Assembly: GCF_018143015.1 (NCBI RefSeq)
Contig: NC_054740.1
Span: 73,057,856-73,121,855 of the forward strand
Length of the DNA: 64,000 nt
From: Lytechinus variegatus
Lineage: Eukaryota > Echinodermata > Echinoidea > Temnopleuroida > Toxopneustidae
Direction of reading: 5' to 3'
Each line of letters opens with the position of its first letter. Position 1 is the first letter of the stretch. The translations under genes and the position numbers were made by a program. The notes beneath the pieces were generated by a model. That model was not told the DNA's origin and ran no database searches. It saw only the letters and a list, made by a program, of their open reading frames with translations. Shown here in pieces: positions 26,407 to 54,158 of the stretch.

Positions 26407-29400
26407 TCAGCTCTTGTCGACCCCTGGTCCTGCTGAACTCCAGGGCATTGATTCCTTGATCTTCTGCCATCTACTCTTATTCATATTCTCCATTTCAGTG
26501 ATGGTATCTGCAAAATAATGTTAACAGTGCCCTTGGCATTATTTACATTCAGGTATGAATAATACGCATCAGCTTAGACAGTTTGTTCCTAACAACCCGA
26601 TCATGGCTTGGGAAACACAGCAATCACTGATTCATACTAATGATTCAGGAATTTTTTACAGGTAGTTGATATACTTATATGGATGAAATAAATGCTATTT
26701 ACTTCAAATTATGTTCCATCTATAAAAAAAAGCATACATAACTCAGTACTGACATATGAATATAAAAATGAGGATACCCTTAATAAGCAGGTTGCTTGCA
26801 TGGCCTAAACAAACTAAATGATATTAAAATAAAAGTTATTATACATTAAAAATGATTTTCATACCTGTAGCCATCACCATATGGCAAATTTCTATGGAGG
26901 TTCCCGTCGCTGATGAATCTTTCAGTCGTGGGTACTGTTGGAATAAAAATACAAAAGATGTTTATTTTACAAGATAATCAAAATATGTAGTGAAAAGTCT
27001 GAAAAGACATGAAGTGAAAAGTCTGCACATTTTGCATATTGTACAACATAAATGAAGTATTGACCAAACATGGTGATTATGAGCTTTAAGTATTCCCCAC
27101 CTCATTACACAGTTGATGCATGCAAATATTTCAATAGTGGAAAGCAGACTTACATGTAGTACCTCACATAATGCAAGATTAGTATAGATTATAGAATGTG
27201 ATTTATTTCATGATTATTTTCAGACCCATCTATTATGATATTAATGCACAGTATACTACATGCCCAACATAGAAATCTCATGGCAGTGATTGCCCTGGGG
27301 GGGGAACCTGCCTCAAGGTGTATGAATGAGTTGGTAGAAAATACTCAACTGCATTGTCGAACTAAAGAAATAAGCTTTTGAGATAAGGTTACATTGCTCT
27401 GAAGTAAGCCTGGATACAGAGATGCCAACCGTTAAAAAATATTAAATCAGATAAGAATTACAAAGTGAATAATTAAACGGCTGAACAAAATGTTTTCTTA
27501 CGAGACGAAACATGTTAACAAAGTTTTGCGTTCAGTCATTCAATCAGGTAGTAAACATTGAATTTAAATTAAGAGGACATCACATTATTATCCCGCAAGG
27601 GTTGCCAACTCTGTGGATAGCTCAGTCAGTAGAGCATGGTTGTGCAAACCAGGGTTCCGGATTAAAATCCAGACCAAAGCGCAACATGCTTTTGTCAGAT
27701 TTTTTTCCCAGCATTATTTCCAATCCATCTAAAACATTTCAGATGTAGATTTTAGGCAAATTTTCCATATTTACCTTTTCCCTGAAGAAATCTGTGTGGA
27801 TCTTGTTAAGAGCATCATACATCCTGTCACATTCTTTCTCATTTATCTGCAAGATTGAATTCAAAATAGATTAATACCCAAGGAGATAATTCAAACCACA
27901 TTGAGTGCAAGTAACAAGTAACAAGTGGAATGCCTCTGGCCGTCTCACCTGCATCATGCGAATCAACATAGCAGCAGTGCTGACTTTGAAAACTACTATA
28001 ACTCGCATAAGATGTTCAGTGATACTTGGTTACTCTTATTTCCACGTTTTATGAACTAGACCAATACACTTTACAGAGATAGGATGGTACTTCAACAAAT
28101 ACCCCCAATGTGGCCAAAGTTCATTGACCTCACATGACCTTTGACCTTGACCATGTGACCTAAAACTTGCACAGGATATTCAGTGATACTTGATTACTCT
28201 TATGTCCAAGTTTCAAAAGTCAGATCATTAAACTTGCAAAGTTATGACGGTAATTCAACAGATACCCCCATTATTGCCAAAGTTCATTGACCTTTGACCT
28301 TGGTCATGTGACCTAAAATGCGCACAGGATGTTCAGTGATACTTGATTACTCTTATGTCCAAGTTTTATGAACTAGACCAACATACTTTTAAAGTTATGA
28401 TGGTAATTCAACAAATACCCCCATTCGGCCAAAGTTCATTGACCCTAAATGACCTTTGACCTTGATCATGTGACCTGAAACTTGCACAGGATGTTCAGTG
28501 ATACTTGATTACTATTATGTCCAAGTTTTATGAATCAGATCCAAAATTTTTTAAAGTTTTGATTGTCATTCAACAGCTACCCCCAAATCGACCAAAGTTC
28601 ACTGACCCTAAATGACATTTGACCTTGGTCATGTGATGTGAAACTCATGCAGGATGTTTGGTGATCATACTTGATTAACCTTATGTCCAAGTTTAATGAA
28701 CTAGGTCCATATATTTTCTAAGTTATGATGACATTTCAAAAACTTAACCTCAGGTTAAGATTTTGATGTTGATTCCCCCAACATGGTCTAAGTTTATTGA
28801 CCCTAAATGACCTTTGACCTTGGCCTTGGTCATGTGACATGAAACTCTAACAGGATGTTCAGTAATACTTGATTGACCTTATGGCCAAGTTTCATGAACT
28901 ACGTCCATATACTTTCTAAGTTATGATGCCATTTCAAAAACTGAACCTTGGGTTAAGATTTGATGTTGACGCCGCCGCCGTCGGAAAAGCGGCGCCTATA
29001 GTCTCACTCGAAGTGTCTGAACTAGAGAGCTACCATAATAAATGGGGAGTATGTTAACTATGTAATGAAGGCTGCTCTGGAATAACTCAGTTAAAAGAGT
29101 GAATAATCACTGCTGTAGGCATGGCACTTCACAGATGAAAAAAAAGCTGTGCTGGAAGTGGTAGGAGAGGATTCTTAGTTTTTTTTTGTAGTTTTTAATA
29201 GCTAATTCCGGTTCTTTGATCTAATATTGAAAGGTGGATACTATCTCAATTTGTAAGTTTTGACATCGAGAGGAGTCAAATTTGTGTATTATTTTTATGA
29301 AAATTAACACATTTCAAGGTTTTACATATCTATAGTGTTCTATGCAACTGTTCTCTATAGTTTGAGTCGAGATCTCTGCACAAGGACTCAATGCCAAAAT

Positions 29401-32400
29401 GAAAGTTGACTGATTTCGAACATTTTGAAATTGTGTTTTATTAGTTTTCCAATCATTTAATATTGATATCTTCACGTAATTGAAAATTATCAGAGACTGA
29501 ATAAAGACAATAAGAAAAACAAATTAACTTTTATAAAAATAATGTGGTAGGCCCAGGCCCCTACTAAGTTGCTGGTCTAAATTATATATGTTGAACAGCA
29601 TTAGTATTGCAGCAGCAACATTGTCAAAGTTCAACATTAGCAGAGGTCCAGTCCCACTAGAAATTCACCTCAAGCAACCATTATTGTAAAACGCAATTTA
29701 AGTTTTGGTAGCCCGAATCAGGCAACCAAAAGATTTTTAAGGTGTTTTTCACCCTCCCAAATTTGCACACACTACCATCTTTCAGCACTAACAATTGCAA
29801 GGCAATTCATTTGTACTACTTTCTTTGATCTACATACGAGTAACACGGATTTGGCATACAAGCATTTTAGGCACTGTAGGGCTTCAGATATCATACTATG
29901 AGAAAGCAGTAAGGATTTTATTTTCCCCCCTTTTCCTCCTTCCCGTGCTAATGTGCTTCTTTTTTTTACACCCCATCCCCAGGGCTCGACATTAGCAATG
30001 GCCCAATGGCCCGGGGCTACCTAAACAAGTTGATTATGTCTGTATGAAGATCAAAGAATTAAGTTCACACAACCTGGGAAGTGGGAACAATGCAATCATT
30101 TATTTTTCCTAATTCCTACTTCATATTTACAATATTAATATTATTTCTATTTCATATGCAACACATGTATAAATCAATTCGCTCAATACAATAACAGCAA
30201 CAAGGTCTATATACCTAAGATAGTGAAACCAAATTAGTGGTCATGCCTGCAGAATATTCAAAAAGCCTGTTTTATCTAGTCTTGAGGACGCAATGATGAT
30301 GATTTTTTTTAAATATGTCATATATTTCTTCATCATTGACGTCTTGACACTCTCTCCATAGTGCCTTCAACGAACGACCAAAACAAAGATGGATTCCCCC
30401 CAAAAATCCATCCTTTTAAACTGAATTAAAGAGCAATCATTTAATTTTATTAATTCTTACACCTTCCTACGCCTAATGCATAGGAAGGTTTTAAATATTA
30501 CTATTTAAAAATGTAAAAAAATGAAGATTTCTTACCTAACTGATACCGCGTAGACCTCTCGTTCCACATGTAAACAACGGAAATACAATAGCGTCGACCC
30601 TTGAACCGCTTATGTATGACGTACTTCCGGAAAGCAATGCCGTCTTAACGAACAATTTAGAGATAAAAAATCTTATTTAACAAATATTAAAATTTATTTT
30701 GTGATCATAAATAATTTATATATATTGATATGAATTATTTATGATCACAAAATAAATTTTAATATTTGTTAAATAAGATTTATTATCTCTAAATTGTTCG
30801 TTAAGACGGCATTGCTTTCCGGAAGTACGTCATACATAAGCGGTTCAAGGGTCGACGCTATTGTATTTCCGTTGTTTACATGTGGAACGAGGGGTCTACG
30901 CGGCATCAGTTAGGTAAGAAATCTTCATTTTTTTACATTTTTAAATTGTAATATTTAAAACCTTCCTACGCATTAGGCGTAGGAAGGTGTAAGAATTAAT
31001 AAAATTAAATGAATGCTCTTTAATTCGGTTTAAAAGGATGGATTTTTGGGGGGAATCCATCTTTGTTTTGGTCGTTCGCTGAAGGCACTATGGAGAGAGT
31101 GTCAAGACGTCAATGATGAAGAAATATATGACATATTTAAAAAAAATCATCATCATTGCGTCCTCAAGACTATGTTTTATCCATTTTTAAATGTTTTTTT
31201 TTTCTTTTTTTCAGGCCACCAAACTTTAATATCGGTCACCAAGAAATTTATGAGTTTTGTTTTGACTTCTGGTTACTTCAACGGGCCTCAATTTCTCCTC
31301 TGAAATAATATTAATTAATGTGGAGCCTAATTATTTCCAGAGAGAAATGAGGAATCTCAACAAAGATTTAAAGCTATGCATGTTTTAATTCTTAAAACGC
31401 AAAAGGCAAAGTGACCAGACCCATTCCTCTGTCCTAGGACTCAGAAGCTCAGCTCAGTATTTTTTCGTTCAATCAATGAATCATAGGCAAAGACAAAGCC
31501 TACACTAGACAGCTGGCAGCCATCTGTTTTTTTAATTTCTCCTTGTACACTAGACCAAAACCTTTGGTCCCTGTTATTATGTTCTTCCGCTGAACTCCTT
31601 TGGTGGAGCCAAATGCGAATGCGCATCAGCCAAAACAAAGTCAGTCAGTATAGTATGACATTTATGACTTTTTTTTCCTTCTGAGTAATTGGGTTTATAT
31701 TTTCCTGTTTTGTGCATTTCAGGCCAAAATGGAATAGACTAACAATCTTTATTTTGCTCGTTTTTAAAATATATTTTATGACATTACTCTTGACAAAAAT
31801 CGTTGAGCCCCGCTGGGGAGATTTTGCATGCCATTGTGAACCCCCTAACGGTGGATGCACCACTCATTCAATGAACAAGGTTATGATATAACCTTGTTCT
31901 CATTTACATCTCCATGTGTGGCAAAATAAGGGTGGCACTGTTTGGTTATTTTCTCTTTTTCTTTGGGACAAATGCTTGATTTTCTTACACTGTCAGTTTC
32001 CATTACACAGCTATTCATCATAAACTTTGTAAATTTGATTCTGTAAATTATTTTTCTTAATTAAAAATAGTGATTGAAAAATGAAAAATTTCTTGCCATA
32101 TTACTTTCCATTAATAGAGGGCGTACACAAAAATATGCCCAAAATTTAAGTTTTTGAGTGCTCTGATGAATACAAAAATTATTCCCAAAGATCCAAGTTA
32201 AAAAAAATTAAAAATAAATTTCAACTGTATGAAAAATAGTGATCCGGTGATTTTGGTCACAAAAATGATATTTTTATGATTTTTAAAGTGTGTGCTATGT
32301 ATAGCATTGGCATACCATAGTCCCTGTAGATTCCCCAAAGGCAGGATGGTTGCAGTGAACAAGTTGAAACAACCAAAACAGAGTCAGAGTCTCACTCTCA

Positions 32401-32661
32401 GAGACCGAAGACGCTTTTGGTCTAACTCTAGTCTAAGGCTAAGCTTACACAGAATTCAAGGCACGGGACTACATACAAAGATTGGACACAGGTCAAGTTT
32501 ATGTTTAGGCAGAATCTACTTACCTCAGAGTTTTCTCCTCTCCTGAACCCATGTGCGACCCTTTCCCGAATCGCAACTGCCAAATCTCTACCCCTTTTTG
32601 ATGGATCTGCGGGCCAATCTTCCATCAAGCGGAGAAATTTCCTGTATCGAGATGCTGCCAT
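26407..32661 (-). CDS. UQCC2: Ubiquinol-cytochrome c reductase complex assembly factor 2, 4 exons, complete
   Basis: UQCC2 is a mitochondrial factor that acts with UQCC1 in cytochrome b synthesis and complex III assembly. Exons from the start: 32524-32661, 27775-27846, 26865-26934, 26407-26507, all GT-AG. The product is 126 residues plus TGA, the same length as the human protein. It begins [17 protein letters not shown], close to the human start, with the basic [19 protein letters not shown] stretch, then [23 protein letters not shown] and a final [19 protein letters not shown]. The start has A at -3 and G at +4. The first intron (4.7 kb) holds a tandem array, a long palindrome, a SINE-like relic and a dispersed repeat. 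It is convergent with SERINC and divergent from the TRPC gene. Confidence 0.95.
27615..27690 (+). repeat. tRNA-like relic, probable SINE head
   Basis: TGGATAGCTCAGTCAGTAGAGC resembles a Pol III A box region, and about 30 bases on CCGGATTAAAATCC is a decayed B box. The stems are broken, so this is a relic rather than a tRNA gene. It lies in UQCC2 intron 1, 90 bases from exon 2. Confidence 0.45.
27960..29000 (+). repeat. Tandem array, ~160-base units with DR1-like motifs
   Basis: At least five diverged units in UQCC2 intron 1. Each contains CAAAGTTCATTGACC, then TGACCTTTGACCTTGG, CATGTGACC, TTCAGTGATACTTGATTA, and TTATGTCCAAGTTT. TGACCTTTGACCT occurs perfectly at 28135, 28288, 28450 and 28808, and with one mismatch at 28613, so the period is about 153-195. 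The array ends in a GC-rich terminus (GCCGCCGTCGGAAAAGCGGC near 28972-28995). I recall similar repeats in other marine animals, but cannot name the family with certainty. Confidence 0.85.
30277..31172. mobile_element. Long palindromic (Mutator-like) non-autonomous element
   Basis: Two inverted arms of about 430-440 bases meet at an AT core near 30716-30736. Ends TAGTCTTGAGG and CCTCAAGACTA are perfect inverted repeats. A 9-base direct duplication TGTTTTATC flanks it (30268-30276 and 31173-31181). Arms are nearly identical except in small places (e.g. GCCTAATGCATAGG against CATTAGGCGTAGG). Long terminal repeats plus a 9-base target duplication fit the Mutator superfamily. No transposase. It lies in UQCC2 intron 1. 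Confidence 0.87.
32105..32370 (+). repeat. Dispersed repeat, copy 2
   Basis: Aligns with 1075-1320 (ATAGAGGGCGTACACAAAAA at the start; GGCAGGATGGTTGCAGTGAA at the end). It lies about 150 bases inside UQCC2 intron 1 from the exon 1 donor. Confidence 0.6.
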
Positions 32662-34204
32662 ACTGCTTTTTGTAGGCCTAGGTCCGGTCCTATTGTGTAA
32701 CTAAACCGTACCGTAAAATAAGGCGAGCGAGATATCGATATGATATACTAGTAACGAGAGTAAAGTTGGCTTAGGCTATAGCTCGCAGACCTTTATTAGG
32801 AAGAGTCCGAACTTTGAAGGAGAAATAAAACGTTTTTTGCAATTTTGGGTTTATTCGATCATCCATAGAGTTGAATTATTCGGGGGTATTTTACTCTATG
32901 TCTTCACCCTAGATATGATGTTATATGTTTGTGTCAAATCATGGATCTACGAGGTCCATGGTCAGCTCGAGTTTGTGTCTGCAGACTAGAAGAGAGAGCG
33001 ATTTGCAGGCTCTCTGTATTATGGAAAGGGGGGGGGGGGCTACTGTTTGTTTTTCTCTTGTCTCTTTGGGGATCTATTGTAACATCTCCCATGTGACCCC
33101 CCAAAAAAAAAAAATAATAAATAAAAAAATGCTGCTGTGGGTGCGAATTAGCTCTAACACTGGCGCACTGTAAATCGTGAGATCTCTTCAAAGTAAAATC
33201 CCAGAATAGTAGCTCAGTCGGTCGCGCTGCCCCCTGATAACACTAATTTGAACGAACGAGCCACCGATGAATTACCATAGAGATAGCTCTGTGGAATTAC
33301 TATGCAACGAGTATCCCCTGCAAAAAACAATATATTGATCATTTCTGATATGTGTATTTCGATCCAACGACTTCTAAATATTATAATGGTTGTGGTTGAA
33401 AGTTAGATCTCAAAATATAAATTAAAAAATAATCAAGCCTTAACCAAATAGTAGGGGGAAATGAGATTGCTTCCCTAGCAGCTATAGGGGTCTCGCAACG
33501 CGTGGGCTGGTGATATTTTTTTGGAGGCTATGGTCACCCCCCCCCCCCGGACCCGCCCCCAACATGCCATGGCCAATCCAGGGGGCACTTCTGATGTCAT
33601 AACTTTCTTATTTTACATCCGATTTTGAAGAAATTTTCAGCGGTATGCGGTATGTTTGATTTTTCAGTTTTTATTCAAATCAAAAATTTTCCGGAGGTGG
33701 ACTTGACCTTTAAGGACTTACCCCGGCCCCATTGGCAAAAAGATGTGGGACCTGCGGCCATGGATAAAAAAGTTTAAAGACCAAAAAAGAAGAATAAGAA
33801 TGGAAAAGAAAAAGTGTGAACTTTGACATATGTTTTATAATATCATGTAACCCCCCCCCCCCCCAGATTTATAACTTAATTAGATTGTGTATTAAACCGT
33901 TCACAAATTTTGCCCGCTCGCTTAGATTTTGCTTTTACGTCATGTCTGGGCGCTCAATTTTTTTAGATCCATAAGGCCAGACCCCCCCCCCCAAAAAAAA
34001 GGTTTAAAATCCCTCACAACGAACAATGTTTGTGTCAGTCTTCCCCCAACCTACACCGAACGATACACAGGAGAGCACCAATTTCTCTCTCATGCTTTGA
34101 GTTAGACGTAATTGGTGTGGCAAATTATTTTGAACAATTTTACAAGGTTCTATTTTGAACTTTTTTTTTAAATCATAAATCACTTATCTGGTTGGTTATC
34201 ACCA

Positions 34205-34466
34205 AACTAACACACGGGTCGTGTGGTCCAGTGGTTAGAGCATTGGACTCATAATTGCAAGGTTGTGAGTTCGAATCCCCACTCTGCCATTGTCTCCACT
34301 TTGATAAAAAGGCTCAAGAGTAATATCTGTCGTCTACAAGGTCAGCCACTACGACTGCTTAACCTAGACGTAAAATGTTTCCTAGGTAATTGGTACCAGC
34401 TTGGCGTTTACCAGCAAAATGCCGTTCTGCCGAGTTCCTACGGGAGTTACCACAAACAGAAACAGA
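34205..34466 (+). mobile_element. tRNA-derived SINE
   Basis: The head has an A box (TGGTCCAGTGGTTAGAGC) and a good B box (GAGTTCGAATCCC) about 35 bases later, followed by CACTCTGCCATTGTCTCCAC and an unrelated body. No proper tRNA acceptor pairing follows the B box, so a SINE is favoured over a functional tRNA. The 3' limit is approximate. Confidence 0.7.
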
Positions 34467-34606
34467 ATCACTTTTGAATTTTCATCTTATACTAATTAGG
34501 AAAGGAACATCATTCTGTTGGATTTCCAGTTGTGAACATCCTATCCGCTGTTTAACTTAGCACGTCGCACTGTATTGTGAGTGGGGTTAGACATCTTTCC
34601 TTCTTC

Positions 34607-34865
34607 ACACTAAGAAATAAAGGTTCAAAATTGGACCCCGAAGATTGATGTAAAATCATCACCCTAATATGGGTTCAAAAATTGAACCCCTGCGGGTTCA
34701 AAACTGCACCCTGCGTAGGGGTTTCTTTTTAAAATTTAGGGGTGCATTTTTGAACTCGCAGGGTGCAAAATAAACCCCAACCAGGGGTTCAATTTTTGAA
34801 CCCATAGGTGCTGATTTTGCATCAACCTTTCGGGGGTTCACTTTTGAACCTTTATTTCTTAGTGT
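34607..34865. mobile_element. Mirror-word inverted-repeat element (GGGTTCAAAA type)
   Basis: A 259-base element with a 24-base perfect terminal inverted repeat (ACACTAAGAAATAAAGG... at the left, complement at the right). The inside reiterates GGGTTCAA, TTGAACCC, GGGTGCA and TGCACCC in mirrored order, so the whole can fold. No clear target duplication. The CACTA start hints at CACTA/EnSpm, but this is weak. Confidence 0.8.
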
Positions 34866-35484
34866 ACGTGTTTAAGCCAATGTTGTTGTTTAAGCCTGCA
34901 TGGTCATGCCGCTATATTGCCTTTCTTTCGGTAAAATATTTCAATCCTTGATCACCTGCCCATTAGCCAGGGGTGGCGGAGCGAAGTTGAAAGTGGGAGG
35001 GGGCACTGCCACAGGTAAAAAAGGGCACCTTTTCTTTCGATAAAAAGGGACATTATCTTAAAACAAGAGTAAAAAATGATCGATTTATCAACCCCCACTC
35101 ACATGCCTCGTGAAATTTAAGGTACAAAGGATTATTCTGACAAGTTGTTTTCCTTCATAACTAGGCCCCTACATATACAGATGAAAATTGTTTTCTTGTT
35201 TCTAGCCCAAATCGCCTGAATAATCTGAACGAATGTATAAGCTAATGACCAGATCGCCCTCAAAAGGGAGTTTCATTAGATTACTTTAAATTCAAGCATA
35301 AGAACTTATGACAAAACATTACAGACAATACATTCAATAGAAACAAACTAGTGTACTAAAAGTAATGAAAGAAGTTTGAATATTTTACATAAGCCTACTC
35401 AACCCTAAAGAATGACCGTCTCTTCTGACAATTTGACGCATTGTCATTGAAGTCTTGCGTGCGACACGCATGGAACCTTTGCAT

Positions 35485-35592
35485 GGAACAGTCCATATCA
35501 GTTGCACATAATTTATTGAACACGATTTATGTGCAACTGATATGGAACAGTCCATATCAGTTGCACATAATAATTTTATTGAACACGATTTA
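35485..35592. repeat. Direct duplication containing a perfect 19-base hairpin
   Basis: The segment GGAACAGTCCATATCAGTTG...GAACACGATTTA occurs twice (35485-35529 and 35544-35592). Between them the sequence forms a perfect palindrome with 19-base arms (35528-35546 and 35551-35569) and an ACAG loop. Confidence 0.8.
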
Positions 35593-37925
35593 CCCTGCGA
35601 AGTGTTTTCGAATAGCAACGGACTCGCCTCATCGAGATGATTATATATGAAATTCATGAATCTAAAATGCGTTTTTACAGAATCATATAGGCCTAATAAG
35701 AAAACTTATTCCAAAGGAAAAGGGACGCCATTATAGAACATTTACATTTTCAAAAGGCTGTTCTTGACTCGCCGTAAGGCCACCGTATTAAAAGCAAATG
35801 TGACTGATATTGATCGTAAGTTGTGTCTAATTTTACGAACATCTTTATGAAACAACACCTTGAAACGTTATATGCTATTTTATGATATATCCGGTATGAC
35901 TGGAATTATTAATAAAAACCTACCAATCATATCTTTAAACCAAACTCTTCACGGGCTATCAGTATCCCACATTATTTTAGGGGTGTACTACGTCATCGTA
36001 AAAACGTTATACCGTGAAAACCTATTTCCATTTGTAATCCAACTCCTATCTAAGTGAAAAAACCCAAACAAACACTGGAATTCGTCCGCTTTGAAAGAAT
36101 CGATGTCATTATTATGTATAAAAGAATAACTAGAATCTTACAAAAGACTTTGGAGTTCGACCACATTGGAAGCATTTCCTTTAATTCAATAAAACACCTA
36201 CTTCCTACTTATAAGTGTTTAGCATCAGACTCAAATTTATATCCACTATTCTACTGACGATTGTGTTATTGAAATTACAAAAAAAAATGATAGATATTAA
36301 ATGTTTATTATGATGATGACCAAGTCTTGGTTAATCTGCAAATGAACTCTCGCCATAAAAAAGGAAAAACAGAAATTGCTAATTTATTTAGGTCTACAAT
36401 CATTACATCAATCGTATTTTTTTTCTGGTCATGTTGATCATGATGTTGGGGTAGGGGACCTTAAAGAAATCTATGAATATGTGTTTATATCGCGCGAGAG
36501 ATTATGTGGTAATCCATGTTTCGGACGGGGAGGAGGCAATGTTCGGGCCTCTCCGCGTGCCAAATTATAATTCAGGCTTTTGCCCCAAAAGAAATGATTT
36601 TTCACAATGATTTTTATAATGTTTTTTATGCTAATTCTAATGGTTTTTATAGTGCTTGCCAATAATAAAAAAAAACATATTTGGATTTCAATTTTTTTTT
36701 CAAATTTGCACAATCCAGCCCTCATGACTTGGGCCGATGCCAATATGTTCATGAGTGGAGGGGGGGGGGGGGGTCGACGCCTCTTATAAGAGAGATACTA
36801 AGCGTATTCTTTTGGGATAATATACCCCTTATGACTTCTAATAAGTTAACATAATAGCTTATAATTTTCGCTGTTCCTTAGTATACTTTGTCATCCCTGC
36901 TGGCATGATTTGACTCTTAAACAATTCTTTATTATGCAAATTAGCCATTTAATTATTGTGGGTGTAATCAAAGCTATTTCTCATTATATTTTACCTCCTC
37001 GTCCTCTCAACAAGTAATCCAATCTCGTTATACGGGTAGTTTATTAACAACGTTAACTCGAGAAGCTAATGTATGATTTGCAGAGTTGTTCGTTAATAAA
37101 CGAGTGAAGGTTATATACAATGTATTTGTCCCCAGCACGTAGGCCTACGAACATTATACATTTTGCAATGAGTATGTGTAGCTGTCATTAATATGATCGA
37201 TATCTTGATATATTTATCGAATGTCCAAATTTCATCAGAATTAAGGATGCAGTGAAATGTGAACTTTCATACGATTTATCTCACTTGGTGTGTTCCCGAA
37301 TAAAAGCTGGTAGATCGACTTCTTCCAAATGATAGTTTGAGTTTCATGTTATGTGGCAGTTGTCATTATTGTGCGAGCATCTTTACTGGATATTATCAAA
37401 ATTTTGAAAAGAAAAATACGTCGTGACAACCCCGCTTTCTACTGAGGAAGTTATAGGAATTATTGCAATGAAATAACTTTAAAGTTGGATTGAATGTTGT
37501 GAGGTGAGTTATACTTTGAATCAATAATGTTTTGTGTCCCGGTTTTTGTTTATTTTAATTGCACAGTAATAACAAAAACATAATCATATTTCATTGCCTA
37601 TAACTATACTAAAATAACATTTTACATTATGTGTACTACAAAAAAAATGCATGGAAAATCATCTCAAGCACTGAATCACTTTAAGGCCAACCAATCGAAT
37701 TAACTGACATCGATATTCTAGATAAAAAATAAAGAATTACATTGATTTGACATATGAAATAAAAATTCAATGTAGATTTCTTCAGATTTTGACAATCTAT
37801 ATAGTTTTATTTCTAAAAAAAATACAGCAATAATTAATGTATTAGTTGAAGAAACGTAGGAGAAGCAGGGGGTAGAGGAATAGTGGTATATATAGAAATA
37901 GTATTAGAAGCAGCAGTATATATAG

Positions 37926-38730
<805 letters not shown>

Positions 38731-39023
38731 GGGATCTTAGCTTCTTAATACGGGAATGGTGGTGACAGTTTATCTGACGCACAGACTTTCAATTGCGGAT
38801 GTTCCCTTCATTTCCCGTGCTCTGAAATATTATGAGTTAGGTTTTGAATGATTTCATCACTGCTTGTGATCAATATATTAAATATATTATCGGACTTGTG
38901 GTTCTAGTCTGCCCTCATTTTGGAAACAAAATCCAGCTACAAGGGAGTAAGACCACTGATTTATGATGTGAGTATTATGGGTTCTTGTATGTTTGGTTAT
39001 TGTTCACAGGAAATCTAAGGACA

Positions 39024-53092
<14,069 letters not shown>

Positions 53093-53722
53093 AAGATACA
53101 TTTGACTTGCGTGATTGCAGAGATGCTTTAAAACCAGAAATGATTTGAATCCTTCAATTGGCTCATGCCTTCAACCATCTCAATGACGTTGGCGCATGGA
53201 CTGTAGCATTTTGCCATGCAGGATAGGGTCGAAGTCGTTCAATTTACACCGACATGTATACTGCAAAATAATGTTCAGTTTGATCTCAAGCCTGGTTTCG
53301 GGATGTGGTATACTGCCTATTGAAGAAGAAATATCAACGTAATTAATCGACGGTGCATAAAGCTTATCTATTACGGTTATTTTTTTACGACGCTAACAGT
53401 AACTCATCTATTTTCTACATTAAGGGAATGAAAGAGAAATTGGTGAAAGGTGTCCATATACTCACCACCAGGACTCATCGATATCACGTGGTTTCAATAT
53501 AAGGTGTTAGTGTTTCTGAGAAAAGCTTGAAAAGGGTTGCCTTACCTATAGCGCGACAGCACGTCACTGAGTGAATTAATTTTAAATACCAGCATAGTTT
53601 GAAATCGAGTGTTGTGTTACAGCTAGACCGGCAAGAAGAACCGCAGGCTGACCAAAGCTGTAAAAGTCATTTCCAATGGCATAATCATTATCAGTCGGTT
53701 TGGAATCAATTTCGTAGATATG

Positions 53723-54158
53723 TAAGGCCTGGTCACACCGCCCGAGCGTTGTTGGAGCGGTCGTGGAGCGGAGAGAAAAAATCATCACCGCTCGCTACCG
53801 TTCACCATTTTCGATTTCGATTGTTTTTATTTTGTTTTCGATTTTTGTTTTTTATTTTTCCCCCAATTTTGTGAGCGAAATTCGACCCCCTCTCCCTACC
53901 GCTCCACGACCGCTCCAACTTTATGGAGCTTCATAATGCCTGTAAAGGCCTGGTCACACCGCCCGAGCGTTGTTAGAGCGGTCGTGGAGCGGTAGGGAGA
54001 GAGGGTCGAATTTCGCTCACAAAATTGGGGGGAAAATTGAAAACAAAATCGAAAAAAAAAAATGGTGAACGGTAGCGAGCGGTGATGATTTTTTTTCTCT
54101 CCGCTCCACGACCGCTCCAACAACGCTCGGCATGCTCGGGCGGTGTGACCAGGCCTTA
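53723..54158. mobile_element. Pair of head-to-head MITEs ending AAGGCCTGGTCACACCGCCC
   Basis: The right unit (about 53945-54158) has both ends (AAGGCCTGGTCACACCGCCC and its complement) and GC-rich arms with GAGCGGTCGTGGAGCGG. The left unit (53723-53924) is a second copy whose interior runs in the opposite direction and whose right end is truncated after CCGCTCCACGACCGCTCC. Together they make a 436-base nested palindrome 630 bases after the TRPC stop. Confidence 0.82.

Noticed and set aside
33205..33245. Another tRNA-like start (TAGCTCAGTCGGTCGCGC)
   Set aside because: Only an A-box-like stretch is seen, with no B box at the right distance; too little to annotate.
34205..34290. Functional tRNA gene
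   Set aside because: A and B boxes are present, but the acceptor stem and T-arm pairing do not close, and a SINE-like body follows.
36054..36257. Possible small gene in the UQCC2-TRPC gap
   Set aside because: The short frame has no recognisable motif, and neighbouring frames are equally long by chance in AT-rich DNA.
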